Assembly: GCA_964532515.1 (NCBI GenBank)
Contig: CAZHKH010000047.1
Location: forward strand, 1 to 11,008
From: TMED161 sp964532515
GTDB lineage: Bacteria > Fidelibacterota > Marinisomatia > SCGC-AAA003-L08 > D37C17
Direction of reading: 5' to 3'
DNA length: 11,008 nt
The translations under genes were made by a program, and so were the position numbers. The notes under the pieces were generated by a model, which ran no database searches, was not told the DNA's origin, and saw only the letters and a program-made list of their open reading frames with translations. Shown piece after piece: positions 1-6,567 of this stretch. Numbering within the stretch: position 1 is the stretch's first letter; every line of letters starts with the position of its first letter.

Positions 1-113
1 TTTGAAATTAAAAGAGAAATTATTGTATCCTTTATATCCCCACTTAAAGTATTGTAGTAAATACTTTGAAAATTAGAGCCTCCACCAGATGCAAAGACAA
101 CAATGGTTTTCAT
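1..113 (-). CDS. purN: Phosphoribosylglycinamide formyltransferase, N-terminal fragment (3' end outside window)
   Basis: Thirty-seven codons plus two bases are visible, read leftward from the ATG at 113-111 to the window edge. The start reads MKTIVVFASGGGSNFQSI, the first beta strand and glycine-rich loop of GAR formyltransferase (PurN), matching the family pattern IVVLxSGxGSNxQxI. PurN transfers a formyl group from 10-formyl-THF to GAR in cytosolic purine synthesis. The ATG overlaps the TGA stop of serA in an ATGA tetranucleotide. There is no Shine-Dalgarno-like sequence in front, so translation probably depends on re-initiation by ribosomes finishing serA. Serine also feeds the one-carbon pool that PurN uses, so the linkage makes metabolic sense (inference). 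The catalytic Asn-His-Asp residues lie outside the window; the call rests on the N-terminal motif and the context. Confidence 0.8.
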   Translation of the reverse strand, partial: MKTIVVFASGGGSNFQSIYYNTLSGDIKDTIISLLIS

Positions 114-1690
114 TTTAACTTAATTTGATTAATAGTTTCAATTTCTTCAAGCGAGAATATTCTTTTGATTATTTCATCATTAATTTTTTCATCTACTTTA
201 ACTATAGAGTATGCAGATTTATTTTTAACCTCTCTGCTAAGGATATAGCTTGCTATGTTTATATTATTATCCCCCAGTAAAGTACCAATCTTACCGATTA
301 CCCCAGGGACATCCTTGTTTTGCATAAACAACATTACACCCTCCGGGAAAACATCAATACTATATCCCATTATATTGACTATCCTTGGGTGATTTTCTGA
401 GAATACACTTCCTGAAATTGAATACTCCCCATCTGATGTAATCACATTCGCTGTAACAAGGTTTGAATAGCTTATTTTCTCAGATGAATATGAATGAGAT
501 ATAGATATCCCTCTTTCTTCAGCTATAGAAATGGCATTTATGAAATTAATTCTATTATCAGTGACCTCGCTAAATAATCCCTTTAAAAAGGATATTGATA
601 TAGGCTTCAGTTCCTCTATCAATCCAAAACATTCAAGCTTTACTGATTTCACCGGTCCACTAATAAGCTGCGATATTAAAATTCCTAATTTCTCAGTCAT
701 ATTTAAGTATGGCTCTATCTGTTTTAAAATTGACATATCAGCGATAGGAATGTTCAATACATTTGAAAGTTTTTGATCAATAAGAAAATCCTTAACTTGC
801 TGACATATTCCTTTTGAAACTCCCTCCTTGGCCTCTACCGTTGATGCACCTAGATGAGGGGTGATTAATAAATTTTTAGTTTTTAAAAATGGATGATTAG
901 AATCAAGAGGTTCTTTTTCAAAAACATCTATAGCCGCTCCAGCTATTACTTCATCATTAAGAGCTACACTAAGATCTTTCTCATTAATGATTCCACCTCG
1001 AGCGACATTAATAATTCTTGAACTTGCTTTCATCTTTTTAATTCTATCTAAATTAAAGAGATCTCGAGTTGAATCTATTAATGGAACATGCAAAGTAATA
1101 AAGTCTGAGCTTTTGGTTAACTCATCAATATCTACAATTTTAATTATTTCAGGATCGAACATATCCTGGTTAACAAAAGGATCATGACCAATGATTTTCA
1201 TATCATAGGATAACGCTCTTTTCATAACCTCTCTGCCAATCTTACCTAGACCAACAATTCCAAGTGTTTTATCTTTAAGCTCATTACCAACAAGCTCATG
1301 TCGTTTCCACTCGCCTTTTATTAAACCTAGATGACCGATATGCACATTCCGTGATAATGATGCCAACAATGTCATTGTGTGCTCTGCTGCAGATATAGTA
1401 TTCCCATCAGGAAGATTCATTACAACAACTCCTGCATTTGTAGCTGCATCAATATCAATATTGTCTACCCCAACACCTGCTCTGCCAATAACAGATAATT
1501 TATTTGCATCCTGAATATTTTTGGCTGTTATAGTAGTCCCACTTCTAATAATCCACCCATCTATATCTGGAAGGATATTCTCAAGTTCTTTATTGCTAAG
1601 ATCAGGCTTATATATGAGTTCGATTCTATCGTCCTCTAGAATTTTTAACCCATGTTCAGATATAGGATCTGTTATTAAAATTTTAAACAT
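110..1690 (-). CDS. serA: D-3-phosphoglycerate dehydrogenase, long form with ACT domain
   Basis: A 526-residue cytosolic enzyme that oxidises 3-phosphoglycerate to 3-phosphohydroxypyruvate with NAD, the first step of serine synthesis. The substrate-binding part covers about residues 1-97 and 285-315 (RAGVGVDNID at 70-79). The Rossmann NAD domain lies between, with GLGKIG at 147-152. The catalytic Arg is R231 (VARGG), Glu is E260 (FEKEP) and His is H279 (TPHLGAST). Residues about 316-445 form the intervening domain of the long-type enzyme. Residues 451-526 form an ACT domain (NKDVPGVIGKIG, then NNINIASY), the usual site of serine feedback inhibition. The length matches the ~525-aa long form. 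The ATG at 1690 is preceded by AAGGT five bases upstream and overlaps the end of the upstream aminotransferase by 8 bp. The stop overlaps the purN start by 4 bp. All key residues are present. Confidence 0.96.
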   Translation of the reverse strand: MFKILITDPISEHGLKILEDDRIELIYKPDLSNKELENILPDIDGWIIRSGTTITAKNIQDANKLSVIGRAGVGVDNIDIDAATNAGVVVMNLPDGNTISAAEHTMTLLASLSRNVHIGHLGLIKGEWKRHELVGNELKDKTLGIVGLGKIGREVMKRALSYDMKIIGHDPFVNQDMFDPEIIKIVDIDELTKSSDFITLHVPLIDSTRDLFNLDRIKKMKASSRIINVARGGIINEKDLSVALNDEVIAGAAIDVFEKEPLDSNHPFLKTKNLLITPHLGASTVEAKEGVSKGICQQVKDFLIDQKLSNVLNIPIADMSILKQIEPYLNMTEKLGILISQLISGPVKSVKLECFGLIEELKPISISFLKGLFSEVTDNRINFINAISIAEERGISISHSYSSEKISYSNLVTANVITSDGEYSISGSVFSENHPRIVNIMGYSIDVFPEGVMLFMQNKDVPGVIGKIGTLLGDNNINIASYILSREVKNKSAYSIVKVDEKINDEIIKRIFSLEEIETINQIKLK

Positions 1691-2759
1691 TCATTACCTT
1701 TTCAAATTCAGCTATATATTCTTTTAAATCTTCCATGTATATATTCCCCATATGAGGAATTCTGAATGCTTTTCCTCTTAAATTTCCATACCCCCTATCC
1801 ATCCTGTATCCTCTATCTAATAGCTTATTATAAATTTTATTAATATCCCAATTTTGGATATTTTCTATGCATGTGATAGTATAGGAGCGGCACCCCTCTT
1901 CTGAAAACAAGCCTTGCCCGTTACTCTTTGACCAGTCTATAATATAATCTCTCATCTCTTGATGTCTTTTCCATCGATTATCAATTCCTTCTTTCTTTAT
2001 AATATTCAGAACCTCTCTTAATCCAAATAAGTGTGGAATTGATGGGGTTGATGGGGTTTGGAACTTACTAAAATATTTTTCATAAACCTGTATATCAAGG
2101 AGATAGCCCTTGTTTTTGATTAGCTTAGATCTCTCAATAATTTTGTCAGATACTGCGCATATTGAGAATCCAGCTGGAAGCCCCCACGCTTTCTGCGTTG
2201 ATGCTAAAATAAAATCAATACCTAATTTATCAAGCTCTATCTTAACTCCAGCCATTGAGCTTACCGCATCTACTAGCCAGATAACATCTGGATATTTTGA
2301 TCTCATTAAATCTGATATCTCTTCAAGGTTGCTCATCACCCCTGTTGATGTTTCATTGTGAACCATAGCAAGGACATCATAATCTCCGGTTGAAAGCATC
2401 TTGTCTATATCTTCTGCTTTTACTCCTTTTCCCCATTCATAATCAAGGACATTATGGCTATATCCACAAGATTCAGATACTTTTACCCACTTTGAACTAA
2501 ATGCTCCATTTATACAATGCAGCACCCCTTTTTGTACGCTATTCCTTAATCCCATTTCCCATAATCCTGTGGCTGCATGAGAAACAAGATAAATATTATT
2601 ATTAGTGTAGAGCACATCCTTTATATCAATAATAATTGATTCAATAAGCTCGGAGATTTCTTCAGTTCTATGTCCAATTTGAGGCGTAGAAAGGATATTC
2701 ATGATACTTTCAGGAACATGAGTAGGGCCAGGTATGAATAGTTTAGGATATATACTCAT
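1683..2759 (-). CDS. Class V PLP-dependent aminotransferase (alanine-glyoxylate / serine-pyruvate / phosphoserine type)
   Basis: A 358-residue fold-type I aminotransferase of the AGXT/SPT branch. Visible motifs are GPTHVP at 11-16, GHRTEEIS at 29-36, HNETSTG at 134-140, VDAVSS at 163-168 (D164 should bind the PLP pyridine nitrogen) and STQKAWGLPAG at 187-197, where K190 is the Schiff-base lysine. It sits directly before serA with an 8-bp overlap. This suggests that it makes phosphoserine from the SerA product, replacing the classical SerC, as AGXT-like class V enzymes are reported to do in some archaea and bacteria. Serine-pyruvate or alanine-glyoxylate transamination is the alternative and cannot be excluded from sequence. 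No serB is visible. It is the first gene of the leftward operon. The ATG at 2759 has no clear Shine-Dalgarno sequence, but a TATAAT lies six bases upstream, so the mRNA may be leaderless. The family call is firm; the substrate is not. Confidence 0.88.
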   Translation of the reverse strand: MSIYPKLFIPGPTHVPESIMNILSTPQIGHRTEEISELIESIIIDIKDVLYTNNNIYLVSHAATGLWEMGLRNSVQKGVLHCINGAFSSKWVKVSESCGYSHNVLDYEWGKGVKAEDIDKMLSTGDYDVLAMVHNETSTGVMSNLEEISDLMRSKYPDVIWLVDAVSSMAGVKIELDKLGIDFILASTQKAWGLPAGFSICAVSDKIIERSKLIKNKGYLLDIQVYEKYFSKFQTPSTPSIPHLFGLREVLNIIKKEGIDNRWKRHQEMRDYIIDWSKSNGQGLFSEEGCRSYTITCIENIQNWDINKIYNKLLDRGYRMDRGYGNLRGKAFRIPHMGNIYMEDLKEYIAEFEKVMNV

Positions 2760-2765
2760 TATAAA

Positions 2766-2771
2766 ATTATA
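2766..2771 (-). promoter_or_regulatory. Candidate -10 element for the aminotransferase-serA-purN operon (possible leaderless transcript)
   Basis: On the minus strand TATAAT is followed by six bases (TTTATA) and then the ATG of the aminotransferase. A sigma70-type start would therefore fall on or next to the A of the start codon. There is no ribosome binding site, which fits leaderless translation. No good -35 hexamer is seen at the expected distance, and the region is very AT-rich, so this could be chance. Confidence 0.35.
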
Positions 2772-2843
2772 TTATTTCCACACATATGAAGAGTTCTAAA
2801 TTAAGTATTAAATTAGGTGAGTCAAAAAGATAAATTAATAAAA

Positions 2844-3497
2844 ATGAAAAATAATAAGATTCTTAAGATAAATGAAATATTTAAAAGTATTCAAGGAGAA
2901 TCAACTCACATGGGGACTCCTTGCGCATTTGTAAGACTTACCTACTGTAATTTAAGATGCAGTTATTGTGATACTGAGTATTCTTTTCACGAGGGAACAG
3001 ATATGACTATAGAGGATATACTCAAAAAAATAAAACCAATGGAAACAAAACTCGTTGAGGTCACTGGTGGTGAGCCTATGATTCAAGATAACGTTATTCC
3101 ACTGATGCAGCAACTTCTTAATAACAAATATGAAGTATTGCTGGAAACAAGTGGCGCTATTTCCTTAAAAGAGGTCCCCTCAAAAGTTAAAAAAATTGTA
3201 GACTTTAAATGTCCTTCAAGTAATATGTCAGATAAAAACTTGTGGTCTATAGTTGATGAATTAAATCCTAAGGATGAAATAAAATTTGTAATTGGCGACC
3301 GTGTTGATTACGATTGGACTAAAGAAAAAATAGAAAAATATAATCTCAATACAAAATGGACAGTCTTAATATCTCCTGTTTTTGATAAAATTACTCTAGC
3401 CAAACTTGCAGAATGGATACTTGAAGATAATCTAAATGTAAGGTTGCAACTTCAAATGCATAAATATATCTGGGATCCAGAGACACGCGCAGTTTAA
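2844..3497 (+). CDS. queE: 7-carboxy-7-deazaguanine synthase (radical SAM)
   Basis: A 217-residue radical SAM enzyme that converts 6-carboxy-tetrahydropterin to 7-carboxy-7-deazaguanine, the ring contraction in preQ0/queuosine synthesis. Residues below are counted from the ATG at 2844. NEIFKSIQGES (10-20) is the QueE N-terminal signature. C35, C39 and C42 form the CX3CX2C cluster motif (CNLRCSYC). TGGEP at 74-78 is the SAM-contacting GGEP motif. LETSG is at 100-104 and DFKCPSS at 120-126. The tail QMHKYIWDPETRAV matches the family ending. I chose ATG 2844 because it places NEIF at the normal distance from the N-terminus. A GTG at 2817 would add nine residues with no family support, though the AGGTGA around it (2815-2820) is Shine-Dalgarno-like and lies too far from 2844. 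It is divergent from the aminotransferase. No other que genes are in the window. Confidence 0.94.
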   Translation: MKNNKILKINEIFKSIQGESTHMGTPCAFVRLTYCNLRCSYCDTEYSFHEGTDMTIEDILKKIKPMETKLVEVTGGEPMIQDNVIPLMQQLLNNKYEVLLETSGAISLKEVPSKVKKIVDFKCPSSNMSDKNLWSIVDELNPKDEIKFVIGDRVDYDWTKEKIEKYNLNTKWTVLISPVFDKITLAKLAEWILEDNLNVRLQLQMHKYIWDPETRAV

Positions 3498-3530
3498 CTT
3501 ATTTTTCCCTATCTACAATAATTTATATCT

Positions 3531-3559
3531 TTGCTTTACCCTTCGATAGTTTATATATT
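3531..3559 (+). promoter_or_regulatory. Candidate sigma70-type promoter of the heme-uptake operon
   Basis: TTGCTT (3531-3536) and TATATT (3554-3559) are separated by exactly 17 bases. The -10 matches TATAAT at five of six positions; the -35 matches only the leading TTG. The predicted start, near 3566, places the Fur-type operator over the initial transcribed region, a normal position for repression. The 5' leader would be about 32 nt with no Shine-Dalgarno sequence before the ATG at 3598. The region is AT-rich, so support is moderate. Confidence 0.45.
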
Positions 3560-3569
3560 TTGATGTCAT

Positions 3570-3588
3570 TTTGAGAATGAATCTCATT
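3570..3588 (+). promoter_or_regulatory. Fur-type operator upstream of the TonB-dependent receptor
   Basis: The core TGAGAATGAATCTCA (3572-3586) matches 11 of 14 informative positions of the 7-1-7 Fur box TGATAATNATTATCA. It agrees at 16 of 19 positions with the second site in this window at 7953-7971. It ends nine bases before the receptor start codon and lies just downstream of a candidate promoter, so a bound repressor would block initiation. A heme receptor plus HmuY-like lipoprotein downstream is a classical Fur target. Fur itself is not in the window; another Fur-family metalloregulator is possible but less likely. Confidence 0.75.
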
Positions 3589-3597
3589 TTTATTTAG

Positions 3598-5853
3598 ATG
3601 CGTTTACTATTTACTATAATATTATTTATTCAACCAATCTTTGCTGAAAAGATCCACTCTATCTCAGGAACGGTTATTAATGAAGAAGGAATCCCAATTC
3701 AGAATGTTTTTATTCAAGTTGAAGGTTTGGATATTGCTTCGACAACAGATGCTACTGGTTATTTCTTGCTACCACTTGAAGATCCTGGAGCATATCAACT
3801 CACATTTAAACATATCGCATACAAAGAACACGCTAAAAGACTTGATTCACGAACAAAAGAAATAAAAATAATTACCTTGAAAATTAATACTATTCCAGCG
3901 ACTGAGGTGGTCGTGACATCCAAAAGAAAAAAAACAAATATAAAAGATTCCCCGATTCTTACTCACATTATAAATAAAGAGGAAATGAAGGAAAATAGCT
4001 ATTCTACAGTTGAGGAAGTTATAGAATTTGCTATGCCAAATGTTCAATCAACTCACGATAATCATGGCGAAGAAAAAATTAAAATTCAAGGGCTTGATAG
4101 TAAATATATTATGTTTCTTGTAGATGGAAACAAAGTTTCAGGAGAGTTTGCTGGAAATATTGATTTTTCTCTTTTTAATATGAATAATATAGAGAGAATT
4201 GAAGTTATCAGAGGTGGCCTCTCTACGGTATATGGATCAGGTGCAATGGGTGGAGTTGTTAATATTATTACACAAGATAATATCAACTCTATGTGGCTTA
4301 GCTATAATAGCTTTTATGACATGCCAAAAATATTTTCCAATGCATTAGAGATTGGTTTTAAAGTAAAGAAATTTAGTTACGCACTAAATGTTAATTACAA
4401 TAGAACAGATGGATATGATTTAACTGAAAATGATTTTGATTCAGGCTCATCATTTGAAATAAATAAAACTCAAGAGGAATACTCTTCTATTTCTTTTGAC
4501 CATAAACTAAAGTATATATTTAATAAATACTCATCTATTAAACTTATTTATAAGGATTATTCAAAGGATATCAATAAATATGAGTTTGTTCTGGGTAAAA
4601 AATTTTTTCAATCAGAATTGCCGAAGTTTAATGATAAAATTATAACATTGATTTACAATAAATCCTTTAAAAATAATTCATCAATATCCTTTACATATCA
4701 AAATGAGAATCATTCAAAATCATATTATTTTCCCTATTATTATAGTTCTTCTCCAACTGTAACAAATCCAGACCCAGATATTGATGGAGAAACATATCTG
4801 TGGAGCAACCCAAAGGTTACAAATTCATCAATCCTATATAATTTTGAACTAAAAAATTATTCTCTTCTATCAGGTGTAGACTACGTTTATCAATCCTATC
4901 GGAGTATTGATGTTCTTTCAGAAGATGGATCAATTCTTGTTCAATCTATTTTTGATGAAAATAAAACAAAAAACATGGATGAATTATCTTTCTTTATGCT
5001 AAATAGTTATAGTTCTAATAAACAATGTGCATTTGATCTTGGGATAAGATTTAATTATCATTCAAAATATAAAATAAAGATATCTCCTTCAATATCAGCA
5101 AAGAATACTATAGATGATTATATATATAGGATGAATTACAGCCAAAATTATCGATCTCCATCATTGAAGGAACTCTACTATAATTTTGGAGATCATCCTG
5201 GAGGATTCCCTATAATTGGAAATCAAAATTTAAAACCTTCAACCTCTGATTATTTCAGTTTCTCTCTTGAATCAATAAAGCGTCTGAATAATTCTCTAGA
5301 AATATATTATAATCATGTAACAAATATGATTGCTAATAGGTTTGAAGAACTAAGCGCTGAAGATTCCACTATTGTTTATAGATATCATAATTATAAGAGC
5401 GTTGATTTGTATGGACTTCATCTTAATCTATTTTTTCATCCATTAAAAAATATATCTATTAAATCTGTCTACTCCTACACAAATGCAAATAGTAAACATA
5501 GAGATGTTATTGATGGAATCAGCGCCCACTCAATCAATATGCAGTTAAAATACAATGTGATTGAAACAGTTGATTTTATTATATCAACAAAATATAATAG
5601 TGATAAAACGGTTGACATTAGCCTAGAAGATGAAAACAACCAAAGAACAGAAATAACTCTACCTCCTTACTATGTTTTCAATGCCTCTTGTATTAAAAAT
5701 TTCAAATCTGGGAATTACATAAAATTTGGGGTGAAAAATATATTTAACTATATCGATTCAAACTCTGAAGCTCCAGATTTCCTGTCAAGCTATGAGCCGG
5801 GAAGAAGATTTTTTATTAATATAAATTTTAATTTGTCAAAAGGAATCAAATGA
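3598..5853 (+). CDS. TonB-dependent outer-membrane receptor, HmuR-like (probable heme uptake)
   Basis: A 751-residue outer-membrane active transporter energised by TonB. In order: signal peptide 1-16 (cut after IFA); a carboxypeptidase-regulatory-like beta domain at about 20-96, common in Bacteroidota-type receptors; a TonB-box-like ATEVVVTS at 101-108; a plug at about 115-226 (FLVDGNKV, IERIEVIRGG, YGSGAMGGVVNIIT); and a beta barrel to the end. The barrel has YRSPSLKELY from 518 and NQNLKP at 542-547, counterparts of the FRAP and NPNL boxes of heme receptors, with H533 between them. H153 and H156 lie in the plug. This histidine arrangement resembles known heme receptors such as Yersinia HemR (known family feature; equivalence is inferred). 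The Fur-type operator upstream and the HmuY-like gene overlapping downstream support heme as substrate. Other iron chelates remain possible. No frameshift is seen. Confidence 0.88.
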   Translation: MRLLFTIILFIQPIFAEKIHSISGTVINEEGIPIQNVFIQVEGLDIASTTDATGYFLLPLEDPGAYQLTFKHIAYKEHAKRLDSRTKEIKIITLKINTIPATEVVVTSKRKKTNIKDSPILTHIINKEEMKENSYSTVEEVIEFAMPNVQSTHDNHGEEKIKIQGLDSKYIMFLVDGNKVSGEFAGNIDFSLFNMNNIERIEVIRGGLSTVYGSGAMGGVVNIITQDNINSMWLSYNSFYDMPKIFSNALEIGFKVKKFSYALNVNYNRTDGYDLTENDFDSGSSFEINKTQEEYSSISFDHKLKYIFNKYSSIKLIYKDYSKDINKYEFVLGKKFFQSELPKFNDKIITLIYNKSFKNNSSISFTYQNENHSKSYYFPYYYSSSPTVTNPDPDIDGETYLWSNPKVTNSSILYNFELKNYSLLSGVDYVYQSYRSIDVLSEDGSILVQSIFDENKTKNMDELSFFMLNSYSSNKQCAFDLGIRFNYHSKYKIKISPSISAKNTIDDYIYRMNYSQNYRSPSLKELYYNFGDHPGGFPIIGNQNLKPSTSDYFSFSLESIKRLNNSLEIYYNHVTNMIANRFEELSAEDSTIVYRYHNYKSVDLYGLHLNLFFHPLKNISIKSVYSYTNANSKHRDVIDGISAHSINMQLKYNVIETVDFIISTKYNSDKTVDISLEDENNQRTEITLPPYYVFNASCIKNFKSGNYIKFGVKNIFNYIDSNSEAPDFLSSYEPGRRFFININFNLSKGIK

Positions 5854-6458
5854 AAAACACTCTATATCTATTCTTAATATTCTTTATTATATCCTGTAGC
5901 CCCGATGATGATAGTATTGTAGGTTCAGAACCCATTCCAACTGGGATAGAGCAAACAATAGAGGCTACTAGCTTTACTGATTGGAATTATTATCGTTTTA
6001 CAGATAGCACTCTTCAAGAAGCTATATTTTATTTCGATGATCCAGAGAATAGTCTGAATTGGGATATTGCATTTCAAAGAAATCATATAAAAACAAATAG
6101 CGGAACTTCAGGATCTGGAAATGCTGGAGCCTATATGGATAATTATGTTACTTGGAATGGAAGTAGATTTAATGATTTCAATGAAGACGTGATTAATTAT
6201 ACTTATGATCAGGATACTATTATAAATACATTTTATGATATATCGACACATACCTTCAGTGAAGGTTCATCAAATCCTATTTTAGAAACTTGGGCTATGA
6301 TTGATACTCTAAACAACTACACCATGAACATCTCTAATAATAAACTTATTGTAAGAGATGCTAATGGTGAAAACTTTTATAAGTTTTGGGTATATGATTA
6401 CTATAATGAAAATAATCAGAGTGGATTTGTTTCATTAATATTTGATTTGATTGATTGA
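5850..6458 (+). CDS. HmuY-like heme-binding surface lipoprotein
   Basis: A 202-residue lipoprotein. The signal peptide ends in a lipobox with the lipidated cysteine at C16 (FIISC). SPDDD follows directly, an acidic stretch resembling the lipoprotein export signal that sends Bacteroidota lipoproteins to the outer face. The body carries the HmuY family signature: NWDIAFQRNHIKTNSG at 70-85, then TSGSGNAGA. HmuY of Porphyromonas gingivalis (about 216 aa) binds heme and passes it to the receptor HmuR. That protein uses two histidines; this one has only H79 and H134, and I cannot assign either as a ligand by eye. Methionines M96, M150 and M159 are alternatives, as Met ligation is reported in some HmuY homologues. 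The ATG overlaps the receptor stop (ATGA) and has AAAAGGA five bases upstream, so the pair is co-translated. Family assignment is strong; heme specificity is inferred. Confidence 0.88.
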   Translation: MKNTLYLFLIFFIISCSPDDDSIVGSEPIPTGIEQTIEATSFTDWNYYRFTDSTLQEAIFYFDDPENSLNWDIAFQRNHIKTNSGTSGSGNAGAYMDNYVTWNGSRFNDFNEDVINYTYDQDTIINTFYDISTHTFSEGSSNPILETWAMIDTLNNYTMNISNNKLIVRDANGENFYKFWVYDYYNENNQSGFVSLIFDLID

Positions 6459-6468
6459 TTACAATTTT

Positions 6469-6558
6469 ATGGGCAGCCTAAGATAAACACAAATACAGAT
6501 TGTAGCACGACACAGCTACAGATTCTAGAAATAAGAGAGTTGCTCTTAAGCTACCCAT
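6469..6558. repeat. 90-nt imperfect inverted-repeat element between convergent genes (possible structured RNA)
   Basis: Arms ATGGGCAGCCTAAG (6469-6482) and CTTAAGCTACCCAT (6545-6558) enclose 62 bases. Read as plus-strand RNA the stem has two C-A mismatches. Read as minus-strand RNA all 14 positions pair, two of them as G-U, which suggests an RNA made from the minus strand, that is the 3' end of the cysteine-rich gene's transcript. Inside are a six-pair hairpin TGTAGC / GCTACA (6501-6506 and 6515-6520) and a five-pair hairpin AAGAG / CTCTT (6533-6537 and 6543-6547), which competes with the base of the outer arm. TACAGATT also occurs twice (6494-6501, 6517-6524). Neither strand has a U-run after the stem, so it is not a standard intrinsic terminator, though it could end transcription from both sides. 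It accounts for nearly all of the gap 6459-6567. Confidence 0.5.
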
Positions 6559-6567
6559 GTGATAATA

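Noticed and set aside
2786..2833. Short leader ORF of 15 codons before queE
   Set aside because: It has no ribosome binding site, no regulatory codon run and no attenuator-like hairpin.
2817..2843. GTG start for queE adding nine residues
   Set aside because: No Shine-Dalgarno sequence precedes it, and the family N-terminus starts close to the NEIF motif, which ATG 2844 satisfies. It is not fully excluded.
3498..3560. Intrinsic terminator after queE
   Set aside because: There are T-rich stretches but no GC-rich hairpin in front of them; the sequence is better read as the promoter region of the next operon.
6471..6556. Acceptor-stem-like GGGCAGC / GCTACCC ends, suggesting a long tRNA
   Set aside because: There is a mismatch in the seven-pair stem, no recognisable T-loop sequence, no D-arm, no CCA and no convincing anticodon arm.
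6469..6558. Integron attC site
   Set aside because: The arms lack the RYYYAAC and GTTRRRY core motifs and there is no integrase or cassette array around.
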